A stretch of DNA of 64,000 nt. Origin: Clarkia xantiana subsp. parviflora. Its lineage: Eukaryota > Streptophyta > Magnoliopsida > Myrtales > Onagraceae. The notes below the pieces were generated by a model. That model was not told where the DNA came from, made no database searches, and saw nothing but the letters and a program-made list of their open reading frames with translations. Shown piece by piece: positions 11,801 to 21,502 of this stretch. Location: contig JAPTYO010000005.1 in assembly GCA_036873135.1 (NCBI GenBank), forward strand, positions 5,310,166 through 5,374,165, in the 5' to 3' direction. Within the stretch, counting starts at the first letter, position 1, and each line of letters starts with the position of its first letter. The position numbers and the translations under genes are program-made.

Positions 11801-14800
11801 GATGCTGCTGGTCACGATGTTCACGTTGGTGAACGATAAGCAAACGACGGAGGTGAATTTGCTCGTTGGAGCAAACCTCTTAATTCCAACAAAAAGGCAG
11901 CAAAAGACAGCAATTTTCAATCAGAAAGCTTGAAGCTAGTCACGGAGCCACGGAAGAGTCCTCAGGTGTAGCGATCAGATACTCTCGCTCGTTAGAGCTA
12001 GTAGGATCGAGGATGCTGGTAGATAGAAATACCGCCATGAGCATGGGCCGATAAAAAAATTACGCTCGTTGGAGCGGGTACCAAAAGATCGGTGCAGAAA
12101 TCGTCGATACGGAAGCAGGGATTTATTGTCTTATTAGAAAAGAAAGAAAAAAAAAAACTGAAATTAGAATTGGCTAGGGGGCGGCCGGCATGACATCTTG
12201 ATACTTGACGGCGGTGCCGACCGCCCCTGGACAGCGGCGATGGTGGGCGGCGGCTCGTAAGTTGTACTCGTTGGAGTTAGAAAGGCTCTGATACCATATA
12301 GAAGAATGAGAATTGTATTATTGATCTTATTTAGGGTTTAGTACATGTACCGATATATATAGATACATGACTATATATATCTAAATCTATAACAATATAA
12401 TAAGAAAAACATAAACTGATAATATACTAAGAATATATCTATTCATAATCTAGATATATCTATTCCCTTATAGGTTCTATATCCTGAAACTAATTGATGA
12501 TAGTTGAGGTAGCTCACTGTTCAAATAATTCAAAATCCTCAATGTAGGACAAACAGACACTACAAGAAATCTAGCCGTTTTTGTTAGATTTATTTATGAG
12601 GGACATATAACCATATTTTAAGGAACTAGAGAAAATCTCTTACAAGTACAAATTTTAAAAAAATTATAAGGGAATGACTTCTAACAAAAAGCTTAGTTAG
12701 AAACTTCAGTAGAAATCTCTTACAAAATTTTGAGTTTTGTAACGAATTTCCCTTAAAACATATTAAATCCCTTGAAAATAGTTACAATTTGTGAGAAATT
12801 ACTTCCCTTAAAAAAAGTCGTCACAAATTGCCAATTTTTTTTTGTAGTGAGACTCATGGTTAACGGTGATGACTTTAACACTTCCATCGCCATGAGAACT
12901 TTTTTATTAAGGCAGCGGTTGAGTTAACTTGGACGAGTTGAGACTAATTTCAACAGATTCCCTCTCACATTCAGGTCATATCTCGAAAAACCTAGTACAT
13001 ACAGTTATTTTTTGTGAATAACCGAAAAATAGTACAACTAGTAATAATTAGATAGAATTAGACAAAACACGTCTACTATCAGAGTGACCAAAATATTGGC
13101 AAAAACAATAGTCGCCAGATCAAATCTAGTACTTATAGTTAATGAGGATACAATGACGTCAATCATAACCAAGCTCTTATAGCTGTTAATTCCATATTGG
13201 CACGAGTCAAGCTTAACAAGTCAACATAGAGCAATTATCTATGCAAGTGTGGTTTTAATTAATTTAAAACCAAATGGTGATAGAATGAGAAAACTCACTT
13301 TCTTATATGGTGCTCAAATATTCCAAAATCCACCATTGTGATATAAACAAACTCATGGTGATTGTGATGGTGATGTTGATGAATTCAGCATGTTTTATCT
13401 AAATGGTATAAAACATATATTGGTAGGTAAGGTACCTTGCAAGCTCCAAGTTTCTCCTCTTGAACAAAGCATCCAAATCACCTTGACTTATAGGAACATT
13501 CAAGCTCAAGGAATTTGCTTGCTCAATCATTGCAGGAAAGACGATATCAAATCCGATTGGTTTACGCTGCTTATCAGCACTTACAAAAGCAGAATTTAAT
13601 CCAATAAAGTCCAAACCTGCAATGCAAATAATATGCTAACTTAAAATGCTTAATTAATTAAATAAGTAAAACTGAGCAGAGATGAAGAAATATATAATAC
13701 CCATGTTGATTTGTGTTTCACCAGTCCCCCACTGCTTTAGAGCAATAACACAAGCCAAAGTTGAAGAGATGGCATCCAAAGTCAGTGTTGCATCACGATC
13801 ACAGAGACCCCAGGAGCCATCTGAGAGCTGATTGTTCAATACCCAGTTTAGACACGAAGGGAACTGTGGAGTGGTCTGAGGGTTAACTGTGCTAGGAACC
13901 ATAGCCATCCATGCAGTATCATACGACGAAACCGAAATATCCGCCTTTTTGAACATCTTCTTGATTCGTTCTTTGCTCCCAATATCGTCATATAACTGCT
14001 TTAATGTGTTCCAATGGATTAATTATGAGTATTTTTTACCCGTGGCAGTGTTTGAAGGTTAGAGTTTCATAAAAAGGTCTTACCGAAATGCTAGTGTCTG
14101 ACTTCTTAACTGATTTTATTCCATAGTCCAACTTCCCTGCTTCTGAGTAGGTGTTACTGTATGCTGTTATAAGTAACCACACCAATTGTAAAATGATGGT
14201 TTAGTATCTATGTAATATCTTGGACAATGCTCACGTTATAAGCTAGCTTTTAAGGATAAGTTGGTCCAAGTTTATCATAGGCCTAATTCTATACAATTTG
14301 TGAAGAAGTTATTGGAATAAGGTGAGATGTGTTTGGAGAAGATAGAAAGTTCGAGAATTCAGCATGGCGAAGACACTTAAACTGAAGAGAAATTTTTTTG
14401 TGAGAAAGAAGTTTACTTGGAAGATTTAATTGTTATCCAAGTGGGAGAATTGTTAGATTATGTATCCGAATTTTTGGATATAATTTATTATTATCCGGAG
14501 TTATATATTAGCGATGTACTCTCAGTAAAATATGACCTAGAGAAAATTAATAAAATCGCCAACCACCTTGCGGACGTAGGTCAATTAACCAAACCATGTA
14601 AACTTGTCTCTTCTCTTTTGCTTTCTTTCTTAATCGTTTGTGAGTGTTAAGAGAAGCGATACGCTTAAACTCTAATGGCTCATAACACGAGCTCAGCTAA
14701 GTCGGGGGTAGCTTATGCAATCGTCACCTTACAGAATAGGTATTTTCTATTGGATTTTAGTGGCATATTTTTTTTTTCACGGTAAAATGAACGGGCTAGT

Positions 14801-15777
14801 AGTGACGATACCAAGCACATCTCGTAATGTTCAGGCTCTTCTATGGTGTAGGTTTTTTTTAATACCAGCCATTGTGAACAATCAGTGTACGCACTGACCC
14901 CGTCAACATTAGTAGTAGCAATACTAGGTCCATATCGCTATGTAATGTCCTTGCTATCATGCCCACAGTCCGAGGTTTTTTTTTTTTTTTTTTTCGACCA
15001 GACTTACGGAACAATCATCTCATGCACTGACCCTGTTAACGTAGCCCGACCATCCATTCGTGGATCCATAAATTTCATAATTGGGAGAATTTTTTAAAAA
15101 ATATGATTGAAAATTTTGAAAATCCAAACTATATGTATAATTATAGTAAAAGTAATCATTTATTCAAGTATTGCATGAAATTTAACGTAATGATTAGAAG
15201 TATATGGTCCCCTATTGATTGATGTACGCTAGTCAATATCATGAGCCGTTAAAAAGGCCAGCACGTTAAAGTCTAGTTTTACTCATTTTATCTTACGTTT
15301 AATATGATATGTGAGTTCTACAAGATGTGATATTTTAATTAAGTCACCACGAGTGGACGTCCTAAGGTTTTCAACTGGAATTTCAGAGTCAAATCACATT
15401 AGAGTTTAGAGTAAGCGCTCAATCCTGGCATAGTTGTTTCGTACATATAACTTTTACGCACTAAATTGTAGGTTCTTATATTCTAGAAGACAACTGGTAA
15501 GAATTTTAGATTTTTCTCTTTAAATATTGTGAAATAAGAAATTACCGTGAGATCAAGTTAATTGATTATTTTAATTAATTACATCTATTTAAAGAAGGGT
15601 ATTTGCGTAAAAGTAAAATGTGGCGATTGCATAAACATGTTTTTTACTTCAATATATAATACATATAAAGGGTTAATAATGATATTGCCAGTTTGAAGTT
15701 GAATTCCAGATGAGCAATATGGTACCTGAGCGAGAAGAAAAGAAGTGGCCGAGGTTGGTTGAATGGGGGAGAGACAT
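5873..15777 (-). CDS. KSL: ent-Kaurene synthase-like class I diterpene synthase (13 exons, apparently intact)
   Basis: Probable plastid enzyme that ionises a copalyl-type diphosphate. Exons by eye (minus strand): 15777-15726, 14163-14084, 13998-13701, 13616-13436, 11232-11015, 10917-10795, 10711-10614, 9649-9441, 8503-8388, 7874-7776, 7653-7299, 6832-6587, 6196-5873. All junctions are GT-AG (the acceptor of exon 3 is weak) and phases agree, giving ~799 residues, close to the usual kaurene synthase length of ~785. Visible motifs: SSYDTAW at 68-74; DTTT at 330-333 where class II enzymes have DxDD, so no class II activity is expected; DDFFD at 544-548; NDVQSFKRE at 686-694 (NSE/DTE metal site). 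PIV at 648-650 keeps the isoleucine known in this family to favour ent-kaurene over pimaradiene products. The N-terminus is a short serine-rich transit-like peptide. An insert, [10 protein letters not shown], lies near the C-terminus. True kaurene synthase and a specialised paralogue cannot be told apart here. Confidence 0.9.
8860..9060. repeat. GAGCC-rich repeat in intron 8 of the synthase gene
   Basis: A stretch dense in GAGCC/GGCTC words (AGAGGGCTCCG, GAGAGCCTTC, GGAGCCAC), forming many short inverted repeats. A shorter relative lies at 46416-46505. It looks like a MITE remnant; no clear target duplication was seen. Just upstream, 8570-8720 holds two copies of a unit with the palindrome GTTTAGTAACTAAAC. 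Confidence 0.45.
9729..10193 (+). mobile_element. TRIM element in intron 7 of the synthase gene
   Basis: Two direct LTRs, 9729-9915 and 10056-10193, begin TG(C/T)AATACCCCATATGC and end GCGTGACA. The first is followed by a primer-binding-like TATCAGAGCCGACCC. The second is preceded by a purine tract, AAGGGGGTAGA. The internal part is only 140 bp and has no coding capacity. Flanks are GAAGC and TAAGC, a 4/5 target duplication. This is the standard TRIM layout. Confidence 0.85.
11344..12472 (-). mobile_element. Small non-autonomous LTR element with TATA...TATA ends, in intron 4
   Basis: LTRs at 11344-11555 and 12297-12472 start TATAGAAGAATGAG and end TTCCCTTATA, not the usual TG...CA. The flanks are an exact 5-bp duplication, GGTTC (11339-11343 and 12473-12477). 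The sequence GGCTCTGATACCA beside the right LTR is, on the minus strand, a TGGTATCAGAGCC primer site for initiator tRNA-Met, which sets the orientation. The internal 740 bp has no retroviral domain. TATA ends are known in a minority of plant LTR elements. Confidence 0.87.
11648..11800. repeat. Short tandem repeat inside the TATA-end element
   Basis: About five imperfect copies of a ~33-bp unit built on CTCGGAGAGGTCCAGTCGGC. The overlapping open frames on both strands here are products of the repeat, not genes. Confidence 0.7.
12558..12849. mobile_element. CACTA-type MITE in intron 4
   Basis: Starts CACTACAAGAAATCTAG and ends TTTTTTTTGTAGTG. The flanking triplet AGA is duplicated (12555-12557 and 12850-12852), the 3-bp size expected of CACTA elements. 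Related ends occur near 27241, 44597 and 63033. Confidence 0.8.
14290..14687 (+). mobile_element. Copia 3' tail and LTR fragment in intron 1
   Basis: About 14325-14360 still reads GEMCLEKIE, the end of Copia RNase H, followed by a primer tract, CCAAGTGGGAGAAT. An LTR starts TGTTAGATTATG at 14451 and runs to about CATAACA at 14687. The same tail and LTR type truncates the second synthase copy at 61438-62025. The rest of the element is absent. Confidence 0.65.
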
Positions 15778-15854
15778 GCTTACCGCTAATTACTATCTAG
15801 TAGTGGATGCTATGCTAGCTAGTAATTAATGAAATGAAGGCATATGTATATGTT

Positions 15855-15863
15855 CTTATATAC
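15855..15863 (-). promoter_or_regulatory. Probable TATA box of the synthase gene
   Basis: The minus strand reads GTATATAAG about 80 bases before the ATG at 15777, giving a likely leader of roughly 50 bases. No other start codon in frame precedes it. The upstream 15864-16403 is AT-rich and shows nothing else recognisable. A young Copia lies only ~0.7 kb upstream, so promoter context may differ between alleles. Confidence 0.5.
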
Positions 15864-16403
15864 ACAGAGAACATGCTAGCTAGTGATTTTAGCTTGATCT
15901 ATACAGCTACCTATAATAATGCCAGAAGAAACTTTTAAAATCCAAGGAGGTGGAAAAGTTGTCTTACAGTAAAGACAAACTCAGTTGTAGTAGTTTGACC
16001 AATAAAAAGAGATGCTATATCTAAAGTGACGATAATTAATACTAAGTGTACGAGTACGAGGAAAGGACTTTATTGTATTATTAATTATTAATTATTATAT
16101 TATACATTATACAAGTACCAAAAGGAAGAATAAGATGACAACGTGAGCATCTAAGCTAACCAGAAACGAAGTCAATACATTATATATTATATATATAATA
16201 TAAGGTAGGTCATATTGAAAATTATTATTTTTTAATTGATAATTAATATTTCTTTTTGCATTATCTCTTATAAATTTTTATTAAAACATTACTAGATTGT
16301 GAAAAAAATAAATACAAGTATATTAAAAATCTCTTACAAATATTTAGACATTTGAGATTTTTTACCTCATACTAAAGTGGAAAAACTACGTAGGAGACAT
16401 GCA

Positions 16404-16502
16404 TGAAGCATGATAAGTAGGGGTTGTAATCGGATCGTGCCATGTCTATTCGTGTCGTCTCGTTAGTGACACACTTGTCTACTCCTGTCGTATCAAAATG
16501 TG
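16404..16502. repeat. Left copy of a 99-bp duplication flanking a Copia element
   Basis: Begins TGAAGCATGATAAGTAGG and ends TATCAAAATGTG, directly abutting the left LTR. It is repeated at 21503-21601, directly after the right LTR, with one difference seen (CGTCTCG against CGTGTCG). The duplicated sequence contains the TAGGGGTTG end of a hAT-like MITE. Confidence 0.9.
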
Positions 16503-16673
16503 TGATAACTTGTAAACTCTCTTATTCATATAATTTGTGATTACAAGTGTTTATGTAGGAAATGCTGGAGCTAATTAGGAAAGGTAATACAAGGAAACTA
16601 TATAACTCTATTCCTAAATTAAACAATTTCCCTATTTGATATTTCCTAATCTGTGTTTTATTCCTTTCTGACA
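16503..16673 (-). mobile_element. 3' LTR of the young Copia element
   Basis: Starts TGATAACTTG and ends TTTCTGACA, 171 bp. I saw no difference from the LTR at 21332-21502. On its internal side the minus strand has the purine tract TCAACTTGAGGGGGAG, so this is the 3' LTR. Confidence 0.93.
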
Positions 16674-18233
16674 CTCCCCCTCAAGTTGAGTAGTGGGATT
16701 CCCAACGCTCAACTTGTCCAGAATGTTTCTGAAGACCCTCCCGTTTACAGACTTCGTTAGGATATCAGCTAGTTGATCTTCAGACCGTAAGAATGGTAGT
16801 TCTACCACTCTGTTTTCTATATTATCCTTGGCGAAGTGTCTGTTTATCTCCACATGCTTCATATTGTCATGTTGCACTGGATTCTCGGAGATGCGAATAG
16901 CTGCTTTATTATCGCACATGATCTTGGTTGGAACCGATGGAGGGAACCCGATTTCCGTGAGCAACTTTCGTAGCCACAATACTTCTTTGATCCCTTGTAC
17001 TATTGCTCGATATTCTGCCTCTGCACTAGACAGTGAAACCGCTTTTTGTTTTTTGCTTCTCCAAGTGACCAGGTTTCCTCCTACTAAGGTGAAGTATCCA
17101 TAAGTTGATCTTCGATCCACAAGGTTACCCGCCCAATCTGCATCGGTGTATCCTTGTACCTCTAAGTGCCCATTCGACTTGAACAGCACCCCATCACCTG
17201 CTGTCCCCTTTAAGTACCGTACAATTCGTCGTGCTGCCTCCATGTGATCTACTTGAGGCTGATGCATAAACTGGCTTACAATCCCTACTGCATATGCAAT
17301 GTCTGGACGTGTATGTGACAGGTAGATAAGTTTCCCAACCAACCGTTGATATTGCTCCTTGTCTGCCAATTCCGCCCCTTCCACAATCCGAAGTTTATGA
17401 TTTACTACAATTGGTATATCAACCGGTTTGCAGTCAATCATCCCTGTTTCTGCCAGCAAATCCAAGACATACTTCTTTTGGCATATGAAAATTCCATGTT
17501 CAGACCGTAGCACTTCGATTCCGAGAAAATACTTCAGTCTCCCTAGATCCTTCATCTCAAACTCTTTGAACAAATTTCCCCTCAGCCTCTGTATTTCTTC
17601 TACATCGTTCCCTGTAATGATCATATCATCAACATATATAATCAAACAAGTTACGAAATTTTGTCGTCGCTTGAGAAACAGAGTATGGTCGGAATTGCTC
17701 TGTTTATATCCATATCCTTTCATGGCTGAAGTAAACCTGCCAAACCAAGCCCGGGGTGACTGTTTGAGGCCATATAGAGTTTTCTTCAGTCGACATACTT
17801 CCCCTGTTCTGAACTTTCCTGTGTACCCAGGAGGAACCTCCATATAAACCTCTTCTTTTAATTCCCCGTGTAGGAAAGCATTCTTCACATCAAACTGATG
17901 AAGCGGCCACCCCTCATTTGCTGCTATTGAGAATAACACCCTGATTGTATGAGTTTTGGCTACTGGAGAGAACGTCTCTGAGTAGTCAACGCCATATGTC
18001 TGGGTGTAACCTTTCGCCACTAGTCGAGCCTTATATCGCTCAATAGTTCCATCAGGTTTGTGCTTTATCGTAAACACCCAACGACAACCAACCAGCCTCT
18101 TCCCAGGTGGTAGAGCACACATCTCCCATGTACCACTCTTTACTAGAGCCTTCATCTCCATCTCCATTGCATCTATCCATTTTTCTGACTCCATAGCCTG
18201 TTGTACTGTGGTCGGAATCTGCTCGGAACACAA
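16632..18233 (-). CDS. Copia reverse transcriptase and RNase H
   Basis: A 533-residue frame starting inside the RT region. Motifs in order: WVFTIKHKPDG, FDVKNAFLHGEL, LKQSPRAW, YVDDMIITGND (catalytic YVDD), FLGIEV, then RNase H with DADWAGN, SLSSAEAEYRA and DNKAAI, and a C-terminal QLADILTK. All key residues are present. The same frame stays open upstream of the first methionine to about 18480 and reads as the integrase-RT linker. The natural protein is therefore a polyprotein in which this frame is one step (-1) from the integrase frame. The stop lies in the 3' LTR. Confidence 0.92.
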   Translation of the reverse strand: MCSEQIPTTVQQAMESEKWIDAMEMEMKALVKSGTWEMCALPPGKRLVGCRWVFTIKHKPDGTIERYKARLVAKGYTQTYGVDYSETFSPVAKTHTIRVLFSIAANEGWPLHQFDVKNAFLHGELKEEVYMEVPPGYTGKFRTGEVCRLKKTLYGLKQSPRAWFGRFTSAMKGYGYKQSNSDHTLFLKRRQNFVTCLIIYVDDMIITGNDVEEIQRLRGNLFKEFEMKDLGRLKYFLGIEVLRSEHGIFICQKKYVLDLLAETGMIDCKPVDIPIVVNHKLRIVEGAELADKEQYQRLVGKLIYLSHTRPDIAYAVGIVSQFMHQPQVDHMEAARRIVRYLKGTAGDGVLFKSNGHLEVQGYTDADWAGNLVDRRSTYGYFTLVGGNLVTWRSKKQKAVSLSSAEAEYRAIVQGIKEVLWLRKLLTEIGFPPSVPTKIMCDNKAAIRISENPVQHDNMKHVEINRHFAKDNIENRVVELPFLRSEDQLADILTKSVNGRVFRNILDKLSVGNPTTQLEGECQKGIKHRLGNIK

Positions 18234-18475
18234 TGACGAGACAAAAGCCTTGGCCTCCTCAGATAATCTCCCCCTGGCTATGTTGGCTATAGGATATCTT
18301 GACCCCCGACTTTCCTTCTCTGGAGAGTACCGTTTGGGTGGAACTCCCCTATTTGCCCTCGGAGGTAGTACATATCCTTGTATAGTCTCCTCCTGGATTG
18401 GTTCCGCAGATTTTTCTTCGACTGTTTCACGATGATTAGATGAAACGAAAGGAATTTCAGGGCGTTCAGAGTTAC

Positions 18476-20416
18476 TTAGGGCACCAGGTTGGGAGGAATC
18501 TCTTCTGTGACACTGGGTTCCGCGGGTTGTATTGGAGTGACTTTGGTACTGTGATCTCCTTCTCCTATAACCACCTCAGAAGATGGTACCCAACTCAGCC
18601 AACTCAGTGTGTCTAAATGTGGTGTCCCCTCCTGACCACTAGATTGGCTGTGATAAAAATACTCGGTCTCAAGGAATGTACAGTTCATGGTGGTGATTAT
18701 CTGACGGTTTCGGGGATTATAGCACCTGTATCCCTTTTGATTGACACCGTACCCCACAAATACACATTTTTCAGCACATGGATCAAACTTATTACGCTGG
18801 ATTTTGGGAACATGGACAAAGACAGAGCAACCAAATATTCTTGGTTGCAGAGTAAGGATCGGAGGTATAAGGGTGAAATCGGATAGTGTTTGTAATGGGG
18901 TTTTGAGCTGGAGGACTTTTGTGGGAAGTCTGTTCAAAAGATATGTAGCAGTAGCAAGAGCTTCTGGCCAAAAGGACTTTGGGACTCGAGACTCAAGTAA
19001 GAGAGCTCGCGTCATCTCTAGAAGAATCCGGTTTTTTCTTTCAGCCACACCATTTTGTTCGGGAGTGTGCGGACACGTGGTTTGATGAACTAGCCCTTTA
19101 GATTGAAAAAACTCCTTCATTGAGGTGTTAACAAACTCCCCCCCATTATCAGACCGCAAGACTTTGATGTGGTGATTGAATTGAGTTAGGATCATGGCAT
19201 AAAAGAGGGAGAACTTTTCGTGAACCTCTGACTTATGTTTAAGAAAATACACCCACGTCATCCGAGTGCAATCATCCACAAATATAAGGAAAAAACGAAA
19301 CCCTTGCCCCCCCACAACAGGGGCCGGTCCCCATACATCAGAATGAACTAGTGAAAAAGGTACGAATACTCTAGTATTATTGGGTTTATAACTTTGTCTA
19401 TGGCTTTTAGCGAACATACAAGTCTCACAATGCCATTCATTATTCAAAGGAAATAACCTCAGAAATAGAAGCTGTAGATAACCCGTGGAGGGGTGCCCCA
19501 ATCTGCGATGCCATAGCCAGGCCTCCCGATCTGTAGTCCCGCTAGCTATCATCACAGTACCTTGTTGAGTCACATCGTCCACGTAGTACAACCCTTGGTG
19601 CTCAGTGCCACGTCCAATAATCACTCCTGTCCTGATGTCCTGTAAGATACAAAAATTGGGGTACATTAATACCGTACAATCAAGTTCCTTCGTCACATGA
19701 CTAATTGACAATAATTTATGTGTTAACGCAGGCACATAAAGACAATTTGATAATCTCATCGTGGAGGAGATCTCAACCGTCCCCCCCCCTTGCACGGGTA
19801 TTACTCCCCCATTAGCGGCTTGAACATGTGTTTTGTTTGGCATAGACGGAGATATAATATCATATATATCAAATGTCATGCTGTCGGTTGCACCACAGTC
19901 AAAGATCCAGGACTTGTTTTGCTGTTTATTAAAGTTCTGGGCTGAATTGACACTACTTAAAGTTGCTGGGGTAGTATTGAAAGGTTTGGAAAAATTTCCA
20001 AACCCTATACCTGCTCCTCCTTTCTCTGGCGCCGCTGAACCAAAAACAGACTGAGAAGAAGTTCCTGCTCTCCATCGCTGCGCTGAAGGCTCAGATGCCC
20101 TCTCGTCCAGTTTCTTCTCCGTCGAGCCTCCTCCCAGCGCAGCCACGGCCATTCCTAGCGCCGCCTCTTCTCCGTCGTTGAAGGCGACGTCGCTCCGGCT
20201 TCCGGTGGTGGCGCTGCCCACGACGGTGGCTCCGGTGGCTCCTTTCTTGTGGCCATCATTCCACCAATCGGGATACCCATGTAATTCGAAGCAATCATCT
20301 TTGATATGTCTGGTTTTTCCACAATGGCTGCACTTCAGTCGTGATTTAGCCACCTGAGATGGTCGGCTGTTCTGTCGGTCGTTCTGTTTATTACCGGAGT
20401 CTGACCGACGATGCAC
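18476..20416 (-). CDS. Copia nucleocapsid knuckle, protease and integrase
   Basis: A 646-residue frame. It holds a CCHC knuckle (CSHCGKTRHIKDDC), protease (WIFDCGATDSM; note DCGA where Copia proteases usually have D-S/T-G-A), the integrase HHCC zinc domain, and the DDE triad (VHSDVWG, LRSDNGGEF, QNGVAERKNR). It overlaps the gag frame by 82 bases and is -1 relative to it. At its 3' end a stop (18476) separates it from the RT frame, again by -1. Otherwise no stops interrupt it. The cysteine in the protease active site is unusual and may weaken the enzyme. Confidence 0.9.
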   Translation of the reverse strand: MHRRSDSGNKQNDRQNSRPSQVAKSRLKCSHCGKTRHIKDDCFELHGYPDWWNDGHKKGATGATVVGSATTGSRSDVAFNDGEEAALGMAVAALGGGSTEKKLDERASEPSAQRWRAGTSSQSVFGSAAPEKGGAGIGFGNFSKPFNTTPATLSSVNSAQNFNKQQNKSWIFDCGATDSMTFDIYDIISPSMPNKTHVQAANGGVIPVQGGGTVEISSTMRLSNCLYVPALTHKLLSISHVTKELDCTVLMYPNFCILQDIRTGVIIGRGTEHQGLYYVDDVTQQGTVMIASGTTDREAWLWHRRLGHPSTGYLQLLFLRLFPLNNEWHCETCMFAKSHRQSYKPNNTRVFVPFSLVHSDVWGPAPVVGGQGFRFFLIFVDDCTRMTWVYFLKHKSEVHEKFSLFYAMILTQFNHHIKVLRSDNGGEFVNTSMKEFFQSKGLVHQTTCPHTPEQNGVAERKNRILLEMTRALLLESRVPKSFWPEALATATYLLNRLPTKVLQLKTPLQTLSDFTLIPPILTLQPRIFGCSVFVHVPKIQRNKFDPCAEKCVFVGYGVNQKGYRCYNPRNRQIITTMNCTFLETEYFYHSQSSGQEGTPHLDTLSWLSWVPSSEVVIGEGDHSTKVTPIQPAEPSVTEEIPPNLVP

Positions 20417-21234
20417 TTTGAAACGAGTCCGATGCCTGCGGCGTCGCCTGGCCGAGCGACCTTTAATCCGGCCGCCACGCCTTGCTGTGATGACGATGAA
20501 AGGATGTTCTGGTGGGCTGTTTCTTTCCGAACAGCGGCGTAGGCCTTTTCAACCGAAGGTAAAGGATCCCATCGAAGCATTTCTCGTTTAATGGTGTCAT
20601 ATTGTTGATCAATGGCATTCAGAAACTGAAATAATTTTTGTTCGGCTCTGAGCTTGTTATATGTCGCGATGTCTTCTGCACAAATCATTGGGTTTGGATC
20701 TCGTCGCTCGATCTCTCCCCAAACTCCCTGCATCACAATCCAGAAATCCTCGAGAGGTATCCCATTCTGTTTTAATTCACTCGCTTTGACATGCAAATCA
20801 AATGTCTGTAGCTTGTCTTTCCCGCTCCCGTATGTGACCACAAGAGCATCCCACAACGACTTTGCTGTTTGAAACTCGGTCAGGTTACTTGCGAGTGCGG
20901 GTTCAATGTTCTGTATAAGCCACGAAAAAACGACAAGATCATCTTGTTCCCAGCGTTCGTAACTGTCATCTGTCGGTTCTGGCTGTGGTGACTTCCCTGA
21001 CAGATGTCCTAAGAGTGCCTTAGATCTTCCTCCAATGGCTACTCGAATCATACGAGCCCATAGTGCATAGTTTTGGCTGTTTAACTTAACACTGATTTGC
21101 AGGCTGTCTGATAAGTTTTGTTTGGGGGTTTGGTTTTGGGAATTGAGACTCAATTTGATGAGTTTGGCTATTTGAGTTGTCAGGTCGTCATTGTTGACGC
21201 CTGTTTGGTTGGTGGAGCTATCATCATCAGACAT
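20335..21234 (-). CDS. Copia Gag
   Basis: A 299-residue frame starting just inside the 5' LTR and primer site. It reads as plant Copia Gag: LNSQNYALWARMIRVAIGG, then a UBN2-like helical domain (LWDALVVTYGSGKDKLQTFD, QFLNAIDQQYDTIKREML). It loses homology in its last ~40 residues, where the CCHC-protease frame takes over at -1. Spacing from the LTR (98 bases) is normal for the family. Confidence 0.9.
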   Translation of the reverse strand: MSDDDSSTNQTGVNNDDLTTQIAKLIKLSLNSQNQTPKQNLSDSLQISVKLNSQNYALWARMIRVAIGGRSKALLGHLSGKSPQPEPTDDSYERWEQDDLVVFSWLIQNIEPALASNLTEFQTAKSLWDALVVTYGSGKDKLQTFDLHVKASELKQNGIPLEDFWIVMQGVWGEIERRDPNPMICAEDIATYNKLRAEQKLFQFLNAIDQQYDTIKREMLRWDPLPSVEKAYAAVRKETAHQNILSSSSQQGVAAGLKVARPGDAAGIGLVSKCIVGQTPVINRTTDRTADHLRWLNHD

Positions 21235-21316
21235 GGTAGCTTAATTTGGGTGTGATAGAAGGAAAAAACGGTAGATGATGAGCATTAAGAAAAAATCGGT
21301 CCTTGAACCATTTGAA

Positions 21317-21331
21317 CCTGCTCTGATACCA
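21317..21331 (-). other. Primer-binding site of the young Copia element
   Basis: On the minus strand the sequence TGGTATCAGAGCAGG directly follows the 5' LTR. It is complementary to the 3' end of initiator tRNA-Met, the usual primer of plant Copia elements. Confidence 0.9.
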
Positions 21332-21502
21332 TGATAACTTGTAAACTCTCTTATTCATATAATTTGTGATTACAAGTGTTTATGTAGGAAATGCTGGAGC
21401 TAATTAGGAAAGGTAATACAAGGAAACTATATAACTCTATTCCTAAATTAAACAATTTCCCTATTTGATATTTCCTAATCTGTGTTTTATTCCTTTCTGA
21501 CA
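21332..21502 (-). mobile_element. 5' LTR of the young Copia element
   Basis: 171 bp, TGATAACTTG...TTTCTGACA, apparently identical to the 3' LTR. Identity implies very recent insertion or recent conversion. Confidence 0.93.

Noticed and set aside
11490..11920. Overlapping open frames of ~120 residues on both strands in intron 4
   Set aside because: They arise from the 33-bp tandem repeat inside the small LTR element; no domain, and both strands are open alike.
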